From: Plazaster borealis
Taxonomy: Eukaryota; Echinodermata; Asteroidea; Forcipulatida; Labidiasteridae
Length of the DNA stretch: 64,000 nucleotides
Reading direction: 5' to 3'
Assembly (NCBI GenBank): GCA_021014325.1
Contig: CM037474.1
Coordinates: 19,710,488 to 19,774,487, forward strand
This document shows, piece by piece, positions 1 to 12,100 of the stretch (within the stretch, counting starts at the first letter, position 1; each line of letters opens with the position of its first letter). The position numbers were made by a program, and so were the translations under genes. The notes beneath the pieces are model-generated. The model had not been told where the DNA came from. It did no database searches and worked only from the letters and a program-made list of their open reading frames with translations.

Positions 1-2
1 AG

Positions 3-2000
3 GATGTCGTCCCCATCGCCATCTCCAAAGGACACCGCCGGTCCCCATGGATTACAAGTAACATAGTCAAAGTGGCGAGAAGAAAGAACCGAGCATACAG
101 ACATGCTGTGAAGAACAAGAACAATACCAACTTATGGGACAAATACAAAGAATTACGATCGCTGGTTAATCGATTGACAAGGAATTCCTACAATGATTAC
201 GTTCATAGTTTAGCTCTAGATTGTAAAGACAACCCCAAGCGTTTTTGGTCTTTTGTAAACAGTAAGAGGAAGCACCAATCAAATACAACTTTTAATTGCA
301 ACAACCAAACCTTCTGTGATCCAAGTGAAATTGCTAATGCTTTCAATGTGAATTTCCAAAGTAACTTTTCTCCACAGCAATCTTCCTACCATCTTCCAGA
401 CCTCGAATCTTGCACTGCCCATCCTGGTATTAGCCCTCTCCATAATTTTCATGTTTCTCAAGCAGATGTTATGAAGGCCATCGATAAACTTAATCCATCC
501 AAACCCCCCGGCATGGATGGCAGATCTACAAAAATTCTGAAACTAGCCGGCACTTCAATCGTACCAACATTAACTAACATATTTAATCTTAGTCTTTCAA
601 AAAGTGTAGTTCCCAAAACCTGGAAACTAGCGAACGTTGTTCCTTTGTTTAAACATGGTGACAAATCTCACATTGGTAATTATAGACCTATTTCCCTTAC
701 TTCGGTTCCATGTAAAATGCTTGAAGGTTTCATAAGCAAGAAACTACTTGACCATTCTTCTCAACATCAGATCATCCCCAACTCCCAACATGGATTTCAA
801 CCCAGACGTTCCTGTACTACTCAGTTAACCACCCTCTTTGACACCTGGTCCCGAGCTCTTGATGTTTCCAATCCTCCTCGAATTGATGCAATCTTTCTTG
901 ACTGGTCTAAAGCCTTCGACAAGTGCGACCATTCAATCCTCCTACATAAGTTACATCAATATGGAATTTGCGGTAACACACTTTCATGGATCAGTAGTTT
1001 TCTTTCCAACAGAGAACAGCGAGTCATCTTTTCAGGCGCTAGATCTGACTGGATACCAGTAACTTCAGGAGTTCCCCAAGGCTCAGTCCTTGGACCTATA
1101 TTATTTAATTTCTTCACAGCTGACTTACCAAACCATGTTCAATCTTCTCTTCCTCAATATGCTGATGACACCGTTTTGTATAGGATTATTAGAAGTAACG
1201 ATGACAGTGCCATTTTGCAGAATGACCTCAACTCTATTTCTAGATGGTGTTCTGATAATCGGATGCAGCTGAACTCCACCAAGTGCAAAGTTATGCATGT
1301 CACCCGCTCCAGAAAGCGATTGCTAACCCCTTACCTTTTTGCAGATTCCGATGAACCTCTTGATGTTGTCACGTCTTATAAATATCTTGGTGTTATTCTT
1401 TCGAACGACCTAACCTGGACCAAACATGTAAATTCTGTTCGTGCCAAGTGTTCTAGACTTGCTGGATTCATACGGCGCACTGTAAAATCAAAAAATGCTG
1501 AGGTTCTTCTCAAATTATATCGCTCTCTCTGCAGGTCCATCCTAGAATACGCGGCGCCAGTTTGGCTACCTCACCAGAAGAACCACATCCAATGCCTTGA
1601 GGCAATTCAACGTCGCTTCACTAAATCTTGCTACCATTACAATGTTGCTATTTCTCTTTCCTATGAACAACGCCTGTCCAAACTTCACTTGCCTCCCCTC
1701 TACAACAGACTTGTATACCTCAGTGCTTCCTTTGTCATTAAATGTCTCTACAATCAAATTTCTGTTTCTTCACATTTTCTCCCACAGGCCAACACTAGGA
1801 AAACCCACACCCTCCTCTTCAAACATCAGTACAGCCGGACAAACTCTGTCAAATTTTCTTTGTTCACCCTCTTTCCCAGGTTTTTAAATTTACTTTCCTC
1901 CGATGTTCGAGACCTTTGCCTAGAACGTTCACCCAAACCTCTCATCACTTCTTTACGTGATCATCTGTTCAGTCTAGACCCCATCTCTCATGCATTCTAG
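3..2000 (+). CDS. LINE reverse transcriptase (ORF2-like), 5' end outside window
   Basis: The frame is open from base 3 to a stop at 1998-2000, with 642 residues after the first Met at 72. In order: NYRPISLTS, HGFQPRRSCTTQL, AIFLDWSKAFD, SGVPQGSVLGPILF, QYADDTVLY (catalytic YADD), then the thumb region SYKYLGVILSNDLTW and ILEYAAPVW. These are the standard RT blocks of CR1/L2/Jockey-group LINEs. It would copy its own RNA at a nicked target. No stop or frameshift in the visible part, so the insertion looks fairly young; activity cannot be judged without the endonuclease part. Confidence 0.93.
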   Translation, partial: DVVPIAISKGHRRSPWITSNIVKVARRKNRAYRHAVKNKNNTNLWDKYKELRSLVNRLTRNSYNDYVHSLALDCKDNPKRFWSFVNSKRKHQSNTTFNCNNQTFCDPSEIANAFNVNFQSNFSPQQSSYHLPDLESCTAHPGISPLHNFHVSQADVMKAIDKLNPSKPPGMDGRSTKILKLAGTSIVPTLTNIFNLSLSKSVVPKTWKLANVVPLFKHGDKSHIGNYRPISLTSVPCKMLEGFISKKLLDHSSQHQIIPNSQHGFQPRRSCTTQLTTLFDTWSRALDVSNPPRIDAIFLDWSKAFDKCDHSILLHKLHQYGICGNTLSWISSFLSNREQRVIFSGARSDWIPVTSGVPQGSVLGPILFNFFTADLPNHVQSSLPQYADDTVLYRIIRSNDDSAILQNDLNSISRWCSDNRMQLNSTKCKVMHVTRSRKRLLTPYLFADSDEPLDVVTSYKYLGVILSNDLTWTKHVNSVRAKCSRLAGFIRRTVKSKNAEVLLKLYRSLCRSILEYAAPVWLPHQKNHIQCLEAIQRRFTKSCYHYNVAISLSYEQRLSKLHLPPLYNRLVYLSASFVIKCLYNQISVSSHFLPQANTRKTHTLLFKHQYSRTNSVKFSLFTLFPRFLNLLSSDVRDLCLERSPKPLITSLRDHLFSLDPISHAF

Positions 2001-2087
2001 AGCTTTCCTCCCAAGTTATTTTGAACCTGACTTCATGGTTTCACAAATCAAATTTCTCGGGCTCAACAAACTCCTTTCACTGCATAT

Positions 2088-2330
2088 TATTATTAATTAT
2101 TATTATAACAATGATTTGGACAGAGCATGTATGCCAGCTTTTATTTTATTTATTTGTTTCTTTTATTTAATTTAATCTTATTTTATTTTAGTTTATTCTA
2201 TTTATTTCATTTTATTTCATTTATATTCAATTTAACCTGTTTATTTATATATTTGCTTATTTTTTAATTTATTTACTTATTTACTCACATGTTTATTTAT
2301 TTATTTATTTATTTACTCTTATTGTAATTT
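2088..2330. repeat. AT-rich (TTTA)n-like tract in LINE 3' region
   Basis: Long run of imperfect TTTA/TTTTA units, ending in several perfect ATTT repeats near 2,293-2,316. Simple sequence; no function inferred. Confidence 0.8.
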
Positions 2331-2621
2331 TTGTAAATGTATCTTTTGAAATGTATTATATTTTGCATAACAACTTAATTTCAAATATTTTATTTAATGA
2401 ATTTTATCCTAAATGTATTAATCACTGTTATCCAATTAGTTTGGAGAGCCCCTCGACAGAAACTTGTTTCTTTTGGGTAATCCCGCGGGAGCTTTTTGGG
2501 TGTTGTTTTCTGCTATTTTTGTTTGTTATGTTTACTACTCAGTGTTATTTGTACAAGTCATTGTTTTGTCTATGATTCACTGTTTGTAATATCCCGGAAA
2601 ATGAAATAAATAAATAAAATA

Positions 2622-2786
2622 GAAGAGGTTTGCCCCAGTTTTTCTGGCATGGTTGGCTACAGGTTGGCTGCAGATTGCAACGCATCACTTTGTAAACCCT
2701 TAAAATGGGGTTCATAACTCAAACATAACTCTGCATAACCCATCAGATAAAACGCTATATAAGAACTGCATATTCTTATTATTACC
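2622..2786 (+). mobile_element. Type B SINE, 3' fragment
   Basis: Starts directly after the LINE tail. Carries the type B body (GGTTGGCTGCAGATT, TCATAACTCAAACATA) and the 3' end GCTATATAAGAACTGC before a TTATTATTA tail. The same end occurs on the opposite strand at 22.3 kb. No tRNA head. Confidence 0.7.
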
Positions 2787-3032
2787 ATCCCTTTAAGAGA
2801 ATCAAACACCACAAAGCGGGGGATATAACTCAAGAAAGACACTTTTAGGTAGCACTTAATGCTACTGCCAAAGTACTAAGCAAATACGCGCAAAACACAT
2901 ATCTCAAAACTTGACTAAATAATGCTTACTCCCTGACTATACCTTGAATTTAATAATACAAGCATCGCTCGCTCGAGTGTGCAGCAAAACAAATTCTTTG
3001 GGACATGAAATAGAGTTTGGGAATTGACTTAC

Positions 3033-3166
3033 TTGACCTCATCCAGGAGGCATGAGAAGAGCTTGAGCATTGACATAGTCATGTGCATGGCTGAGACTGG
3101 GACTAACTGACGACACTGTTTGGTGACATGACCCAAACAAGCTGGTAACAACCATCCAAATAACAA
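3033..3166 (-). CDS. DNAH3: DNAH3-like exon 35 (end of AAA2; last exon in window)
   Basis: Residues about 1950-1993: [20 protein letters not shown], then [19 protein letters not shown]. The LF.WL..PCL.....C and MLKLF.CLLDE patterns match dynein before AAA3. Acceptor TTCTTCAG, donor GTCAA|GTAAGT, so the codon continues in an exon beyond the left edge. Confidence 0.93.
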
Positions 3167-6100
3167 CTGAAGAAAAAGAACACAGTATTATAATTCTTCG
3201 GCTGATTTGACTTTTGGTGGTAATCATGCAAAAAAAGACAACACAATAAGCCATTTGCAAATTAGTATTTAATAATTTCTGGTACATTAAATTGCTTATT
3301 TATTTATTTATTTATTTATTTCTTGTTTATCCTGGGTAATCCATTCAGTGAGAAAAAAATCGCTGATCTCCCATGGATCCCAGCTTACATAAAAACTACA
3401 AAAATGCACTGAATATACAGGAATAAAAGGTTACAGGGAAAAACATTGCACATACGTTTAAAAAAACACTGGAACCAAGCACTCAGAACAATACCAAAAA
3501 GGATGAAAAACGGATGTAAAAAAAAGGATGTAAAAGAAAGTTGGATTAGCTGAGCTGTTTGAGTTGATTTAAAAATTGCTTAGTCACAAGGTACCACTTA
3601 AATTTGACTTCCTTAGACTATAGAGACAGTGGTTTAGTCAAATTGTTTGGGGCAAGTTTTTTTATGGCAACCTCCAGATGAGCAAACCCTAGTACCATTG
3701 TGCCATACACATTCATTCAGAATTACGTATGGGTGTTCACCGTCTGTTTTGTAACTATGAAAGGCTTGCCCGCACCATGACACATACGAACTGTCTCTAT
3801 AGTCTGAGGAATTCAAATTTAAGAGGTAAGTTGTGACTAAGCAAGTCATTGCACAAGACATTATTCAAATCTAAGTTGCAAATGGCTTATTAAAATTGAG
3901 GATTTCCTTATTTCCTTATTTGACAATGAAAACGTGTCTTACAAAAAGGTTATTTTTAAGTAATTTTCAATTTCCCTGATAGTTGCAATTTTTCCGTCTG
4001 ACTCATTCAGTGGAGAATACGTTGAATGAAAATCTTGAACATTACAAAATGAAACAACAAACTTTTTGTTTAACTTTTTCTGATTTGTACTCACCCCTAT
4101 CATTTCTTGTTGTGGTTTGGTCACAAAGTCTGGTAACTGGTGTTCCATCCATGATGTCACAAGGGGTTTCCAGCCTAGCTGTATTGGCTCCATGTAGATC
4201 ATGCCACATCTGCATGAAGAAAATGTTCAATATTGTGTATTTTCAAAGACATTTAATGTTTTGAACCGCTGAAGGTAGAATAATTCAAGCTATTTTTTGA
4301 TTGGACTCTGATGAGATATGCGGAGGTATGATCATACATAAATGGAAAAACCAAAGAGGCAAGAATCATTGCTGACAAATAGATTTGAAACTAGGATCCA
4401 AATATTAAGAGATGTGTTGAAATGATGGCATTTCAACCTTTTAGTAACCCCTGGAGTTATATATTTCAGGGGTTTTTGGGAGCAGTATCCTCAGAGCAAG
4501 GGATGTAGATTGAAGAGCATGATTTCTTTGTTTCTGAAAAAAACCCAGCAGACCTGAAGATACATGTGTAAAGGTCATATCCTGAATTGACCTGATATGA
4601 TAGATATGACCTTTTTTCCATAGGGTCATACCCCTGATATACTAACCTGCTGACAGTAGCCGGTGACGCCTGCTCCAGATCTCTGGGTTCAAAGATCATA
4701 TTTTGCTTGTTGCTCATCTGGATGATCTCACCACTCATCAGGCAAAGCTGAGAGAAAGAAAGAGTGACATAAGAATCATTGTGACCTTCTTCAAGACTTC
4801 TTAATGGGGTACTTTGAGACGGGTGACTATCTAGAAGGGTAACTTTTCCATTGTAATGTGTGTGTAGTGATAAGCATGAATACGTTTTCAAGAACTATAC
4901 ATGATAAATCAGATGCCACTTTGTGCCACTGAAATTCTCCTATTGCTCAGTATGCAAGCATATCATGTCATAATTACATTCCAAATCAAAGTCTCTTCTT
5001 GTCACCTCCTCCTGTTACAAAATTTTATGGAACTCGCTCATTCCAAGTAGCTGCAGCTGAACTGTGGAATGGCATACCTGAGTTTGTTAAGGAGTCAGTT
5101 ACAGTTAAGCAATTCAAAAATCACCTTAAAAATCACCTTTTCAGTTTATCAGTTATCGTTATTGCTGTTGGTATTTTATTTTGTAGCGTGTTGTTTTCTT
5201 GAGCAAGGGTTGGGGTGTTAATCATGGCCTTTTTCATGGTAACTTTGTTTTGTATTATTCCATTCAAATTGATAAAAACATAGGGGGAGGAATAGACATG
5301 TCCATTATACTATTTATAAAATTACAAAATTCACACATTATTTCTATTGCTTAATGTTGTTTTATTTCTGAAGTTCAAGCTTAACTTGATCATATGAAGA
5401 TAGTGAACAGACCCTAACATAAACCTTATAAAAATAATTGAATGTGAGGCTGAGAAATTCATCAGTTAAATGTAATAATTGCATCAAGGATAATGCATAC
5501 AATTATTTTGGCTTTTAGCGTCCCACTGATGTGTGATAAGCACTGAATACGCGAAAAGTTATATAAATGAAATCAGTTAAGTGTTGTCTCTCTTAATGGG
5601 ACACGTTGCCTTCGGATTGGGCGCTTTGGGGCTTTAAAAAGCATTTGTTTTAAAATGAATATGGTTGGAAAGATATTTTAGAAGTACATTATAATGATTC
5701 ACATAAATATCCCTTGAAATTGCGTGTTTTTTGTGTAATTTCATGACAGAACACAGTCCATTATTTTTGTGGAAAAAGATATGTTGACTCCACAAAATGG
5801 CTAACTGTATGTTCCATTGGTTCTTAACCACAACTCACAAATTACAAAATACTATAGGTGTTTTGTATGCATGAAAACTCTTGAAAGGAATAAGGAGTAA
5901 TTACAAACAACATTTTGAGAGATTTGAAGGCAATGTACCCCTTTAAATTGTACTTGTTAATTATTTTGGCATCCCTAAAATCACCTTTTTGTTATCGTCC
6001 AGCACTGTGTTCATATTCTCAATCCATACTGCATCCACAGGACCGTCAAAGACACACCATTTACGGTTGTCGCTGGTGCTGGCCGCTTGCTCACGGAATA

Positions 6101-9100
6101 TATTGGCCAGAACGCCGTCTGACCACTCATGTGAGATGGGATCAAAGCGGCCGTACAACTGACCCATGGTGATGGCCTTGGGGTTCAGGATCTGGTAAGT
6201 GACCTAAGAGACAAAAAAACACAAACAAATTGTTATTAGTTAATCCTCACAAAGAAGCCCTCAAAAGTGTCTTACAAAGTAACCTGTTTCTATACAAAAT
6301 GGCACTGTAGGATACCTCTTCTAAATAATACCTGAATAAAACTACAAAACAATAAATACATAATAATGATCAATGTACAAAGTACCCTGTTTCTATACAA
6401 AATGGCACTGTAGGATACCTCTTCTAAATAATACCTGAATAAAACTACAAAACAATAAAAACATAATAATGATCAAGTATTTAATAGATGTTGAATTTGC
6501 ATCGGGGATAAAGAATGTTATATTTGGTTTTACCCGTACACCGATGTGTGTTAAGCACTGTATACTCAGTACTTTCCGTACTGGAAAGTACTGAGTATAC
6601 AGTGCTTTACACACATCGGTGTACGGGTAAAACCAAATATAATATGATCAAGTATCTTTTAAACCAAAAACGCCTTTCACTATTACTACCCCTTTCAATT
6701 GGCCTTATCTATTCCTGAATCTATCTCAACTCCTTTGGAGTATGCAGCACCGGCAGCTACATGGGCCTGTGGGCTGTTAATTATTCACATCAACAATCTC
6801 TACCCTTGCAGGTACCCAGTCACTCCTGGCTGATAAGAAGCAAATGTAGCTAAACATTTTGCCGAAGGACACACATGTCATGACTGGGATTCAAACCCAC
6901 ACTCCGACTACTCAGCCATCAGAACTTGAGTCATATGCACTAGACTGCTCAACCCAGACGTTAACCCACCTTGTGCTCTTCCATCAGTTTATTGGTATGA
7001 AGCTCTCCTAGGGATTCTGCTAATACTTTAAAGGCACTGGTCTTTCCACCGATGGCATCACCCACAATCATCAAACCATGACGTACAAGAATCATCTCAT
7101 AGATCTGCAAAGAAAAAATTGAACATTTTTTAGAAACCTTGGAACCGAGAACGGATGCAGGGGTGTAAATATAGAGAAAGATTATGTCATAGTAACCGAG
7201 AGGAGTTCCTATTAACAAGGTTTTACTTAGGGTGCATTTAAGCAGCTAATTTCTCATGTTAAGTCTGCTTCCAACATCCGCTTCATGAGCAGGGAGGTGG
7301 GATGCTACTGTTCAAGGACATGGGAGACACAGGACTGACTCAGGGAACCTACTCAACGTAACCTTACATTGACTTGCAGCCGATTTCATGAAACTTTACG
7401 CAACTGCGTAAGTTGACTTGTGAAAGATTTCTTGTGTTAGTGGTGCATATGTTATATACTCAGGTCATAAAAATGCAGTATAACAGTGTTTTTGTTAAGA
7501 TTGGATTAATTCCCACCTTTCTTGAAGTTGACAACATTTAGATTCACATGGAACCTAAAGCTTTTGTTGACAATAAATAAATCTCTACCTCCAACTTTTT
7601 GTGTTAGTGGTGCACAACGTATGCAATAAATTCTATTCTGCAGTATAGCGCCTGTTAGCAAACAATTGTTCACTTAATATATCAAAAAGAGAAATTTTGC
7701 ACTGACCCTATGAGTGGAGAATGGTTACCATAATTACACATTACCACAGTAAGTAGTGCTGTAAAATCCCTGATCTTTAGAAAACAAGCACATATTTGTT
7801 CATGTTGTACTATGCAAAAAAGGGTTCTCTGGTCTTGCAGAATATTTCTAATTCAATAACAATTCTTAGCTTTATGCTGTCTTCTGGATTCTATTTTACA
7901 GAAAAGGTAGTACTGAGTTGCCAAACGATTACATTTTGCTGGCATTACCTGTATGATCTTTTCAATAAACCACGGCACACATTGCAGTTTCTTCTTGAGA
8001 ATTGTGTCTCTCAATGTCTTCTCTAGGACACCGTAGTCTGGTCTGGGCATCTCTAGACCCGGGAACAGATCCGAGATGATGCCTTCAAAGAGTGGAATAT
8101 CATGGGACAGAAACTACAAGAAAAAATGACACCAAGTTGTCAAATTTAGCATTAACAAATATATTTAAGTTCTCACTTTTTCAAAGTTTATTAAGTACAA
8201 AATAAAAATGTTGAATGTTCAAAGTTCAATTACCAATCTGAAAAAATAAAGACTGGTTCATACTTCATGCGAAAGCGAATATGAAGGGAATTACATGATG
8301 GAAACAATCTTGTATGCTCGGTTTTCCGATTGTGATGCAGGGAAATTCGCTTCACTTTCGCAATTTGCGTGAAGTATGAACCGGGCTTAAAGCTTAACTT
8401 TAAAAATCTCTCAACCCCAAAAAGTCCATCTTTAAATAGGTATAAATTGCTTAATATTAATCTACAATATACAGATGACATGAAAGCCATTTTCTAGTAC
8501 AGGAATGTATGGTGCTACAAGTTTGGCTTTGGACAGAGGGAAATGGCATACTGTTGTGGGGATCACAGCAGCACTTTAGCACCACATGACATGAAGTAGA
8601 AGTAGAAGAAGAATCTTAAAGAGAAAGTATTTTCCATCAATACCTCTTTTGATCTATTTTGGAAAATCTTTGTGAATTTAATTGCCTCTTGCTTGAGATT
8701 TGCACAGGCAGTAAATTAACACCATTGCAAAAAACGTTTTATTACGCCAAACATGACCCACTATTGTTTATAAATTTGTAACATTATTTTGTATGGATAG
8801 TTGCTCTCCTAAGTATATTTTATGTATCTACTGTCTGAATATTGTTAATGCTTTTAACCGTTTATTTTTTTGACTCTTGTAAATTGCATTATTTTGTATG
8901 GAGAGTTCTCTAATGGTCTCGTGTAATCATTTTTTTTCTTTTTCTATGGATTGTGGTATTTCCTAGCTTTTTACCAATTCTTTTGTGTTCATTTTGTGAT
9001 TTTCCTGTTTTTAGTTTTTAATCATTGTCAATTTTTGTTGTTGCTTATTTAAGTATTACTTGATTATTTTGTTATGCGCCTCTGTACATTTCATGGAATG

Positions 9101-12100
9101 GGCGCAATATAAATCAATATATTATTATTATTATAAGAGTACAAAGCATTACCAACTTGTAACCTTTCTTAAAGACTATGCATTCATCTACCTTGGGTAA
9201 GTTGACATCCTTGATGGAGCGGAGTACCAGTATGTCTTCTGCAGTCTCTGGATGTTTCAGCTTTAGGTTACCAGCTGCTGTTAGTACAGACTTTACTGCT
9301 CTCATTCCGTAGTCATAGTGATGTTGTGATGACAACTATAAAAACAAAATCAACAATACACCTTTGTATCACAATTTTATGTAAAAGTTCAGTATTCTTC
9401 TCCAAATCAGAGAGTTTGTTGCAAAATAAAAATTTGTTTTGAAATTGATAATTTGATTGTCTCCAAAATTGATGTTTTTTTATCTAACCTGTTCAGAGCA
9501 GAGTTTGTAGGTAGCGACAATCTTGGTGGATAAAGACCTTGCATCTACAAATCCCATAGAGTACAAGCTGATCTCAGCAATTAATGCATAGTCTGGTACC
9601 ATCATGGCAACAGTCCGGAATAAGACCTGTCAATAAAAATGAACATCCAAACGAATCTAGATGAATACACTGAGCAAAGCCTCAATTCTCAATCACACTG
9701 GATCAGAAATGTCAGTTTAAGATATAGGATGAAAATGCCAACTGGAGAAATCAGGTAGGGACTGAAAACCCAATCAACATGCAAGGCTCTGGGCCCAATT
9801 TCATGGAGCTGCTTACTAATTGTCTGCTAAGCGGAAATGAGCAGGATACCAGTCACAAATTGCACTTGTGACATGGTAGTTTGGCTGGTAACCTTATTCT
9901 GGTAAGCGAAATTTTGTGCTTAAAGGCACTGTACACGTTTGGTAATTACTCCAAAAAAGAAATAGCATAAAAACTTACTTGGTAACTAACAACGGACAGC
10001 TGTTGATAATATAAAACATTGTGAGAAATGACTCCTTCTGAAGTTACGTAGTTTTTGAGAAAAAAAGGTAATTTCTCACTGAAATATTTGAATCTGAAAA
10101 AGACTTCTGGCCAGAAGTCTTTTTCAGGCATCTGAAAGCACACAAATTTGTGCAACAAGGGTGGTTTTTTCTTTCATTATTTTCTTGCAACTTCGATGAC
10201 CAATTGAGCCCAAATTTTCACAGGTTTGTAATTTTATGCATATGTTGGGATACACCAAGTGAGAATACTGGTCTTTGACAATTACCAAATGTGTACAGTG
10301 CCTTTAAGCGGAAAACAATGCTTACTAATTTTCTGCTAAGCAGAAATGAGCAGGATACCAGTCACAAATTGTACTTGTGACATGGTAGTTTGGCTGGTAA
10401 CCTTATTCTGGTAAGCATAATTTTGTTATGCTTAGCTACTTTTTGTGCTTAAGCAGCTCTATGAAATTGGGCCCTGGTCTGGGGGTGAGATTTCAACCAG
10501 GGTCCACCAAGATGAAAAGGCAGGGAATGAAGCCACCAAGCCAACCTGATCAACACAATCAGGACACAATTACCTTGAGGTTATCAGGTAGCTCCGCCCT
10601 TCCAGCATAACCTGGGTTCATCGTGATGAACATCGTACATGAAGGATCTAAAGATATCTCCGTTCCTTCAAATACAAACGTCTGGACTTGCTCTGCTACG
10701 GCTCTCTGTATACTCTGGATCTGTTGAGCTACGACTGATAGCACCTGAGGGGAAACAAATCAGAGAGTTTACTTCTCTTGGATACTTCTGGGACACTTCC
10801 ACTTGTCTTGTCGAAACTTTAAAAATTGGACCAACATTGTGTTTGTTTTTACACATTTTTGTTATAGGTTTTTTGGTAAAGGATACATATGCTTAAACTG
10901 AGTAGAAAACTTTCATTAAACTAAAATGTGTAAATATCATTGAAAGTTGCTTAGTACTTTCCCTGTATTTTTGTTTGTCTGATTTTTTAATTCATTGTCT
11001 TGTCTGTTTGTGATAGAAAACTTGTCTGTCAATAGGTTAAGGAACAAACGTTAAGGTTCAACCTAACCTCAATGTTGTCCAACTGTTGACTATACCTGTC
11101 ACAACTGCAGTTATCATCAAAACTGTCTATTGGCCCCTTGCAGATGCAGAACTTACCTTCGCAAAATGACCCATTTCTATCATTACCACCCTTTTGGGGG
11201 TCAATTTTGTTATGTACATTTTGACAAAATGGCGGACAGGATAGGCATGTGTAAGTGCGCTGCGCGATGTGCATGTGGTCAATATATTTTTGATTTTGTT
11301 ACACTGCAGTAATTGATGTAATGTTCACCCTTAATGGACAGCATTGAAATAAAAGTGAATGAATGAAAGAAATATATCCTCACGTTAACATAGAAATGCA
11401 GTATAACAGTTGTGTGTTTTGTTATATTGTTAAGAGTGGATTAATTCCCAACTTTCTTGATTTTGACAACATTCAGATGCACATGGAACCAAAAGGTTTT
11501 GTTGACAATAAATAAATCTCTTACCTCCAACTCAATCCTGTTGAACTCATCAAAACAAGCCCAGGCTCCGGATGATGCCAGACCTTTGAAGAATTTCCCC
11601 ATAGCCTTGTAGTCCAGGCCATCCGAGCAGTTGAAGACTACACACTGTTTAGCAACAGCCTTAGCCAGGTCCTTACAGGTCTCCGTCTTGCCGGTACCAG
11701 CTGGGCCTTCTGGGGCTCCACCGAGGTTCAACAGCAGCGCCCCTGTCAGGGTTCTGGGTGGAAGAGAATTGGAGATAGAAACTATATTAGATACTATAGA
11801 CCCATTGCATATGACGTCACACTCTCAAAAAGGAGGCAGATCATTGGACGATAGCTGTTCTCTGTGCGTAAAACGTGCGTGTGACCTCAGCGTATGTGTA
11901 GCGTTTCGCGTTATGCAAGGGGGACCTATTGATTTCTATAGACCCGGAACGCGCCTCCGACAATGCGCGTCATTTTGGGTGTCAAAACTCTCTTTTGTGC
12001 GTGTTTGTATACGGTTTTGACACCCAAAATGACACCCAGGATAGGGGTAGTGAGTACGCTGCGCGTTGTGCAATGGGTCTATATTATATATTATTGATCG

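Larger units (their letters stand above)
1..2620 (+). mobile_element. Non-LTR retrotransposon (LINE), 3' part
   Basis: Begins before the window, so the apurinic-type endonuclease and any first ORF are not visible. Holds the reverse transcriptase ORF, then an AT-rich 3' region with (TTTA)n tracts and an end in a short AAATAAAT run at about 2,600-2,620 rather than long poly(A). It lies antisense within the dynein gene, beyond the last visible exon. CR1/L2/Jockey-like by RT motifs. Confidence 0.9.
9727..10562 (-). mobile_element. Type D SINE split by a nested insertion
   Basis: Left piece 9,727-9,790 (CAGGTAGGGACTGAAAACCC...AAGGCTCT) and right piece 10,475-10,562 (GGTCTGGGGGTGAGATTTCA...AGCCAACCTGATC) together match the continuous copies at 19.7 and 59.3 kb. 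The right end lies about 12 bases from the exon 27 donor. Confidence 0.8.

Noticed and set aside
2657..2842. Possible further dynein exon left of exon 35
   Set aside because: No frame there has dynein motifs or splice sites in the needed phase; the segment overlaps a SINE fragment.
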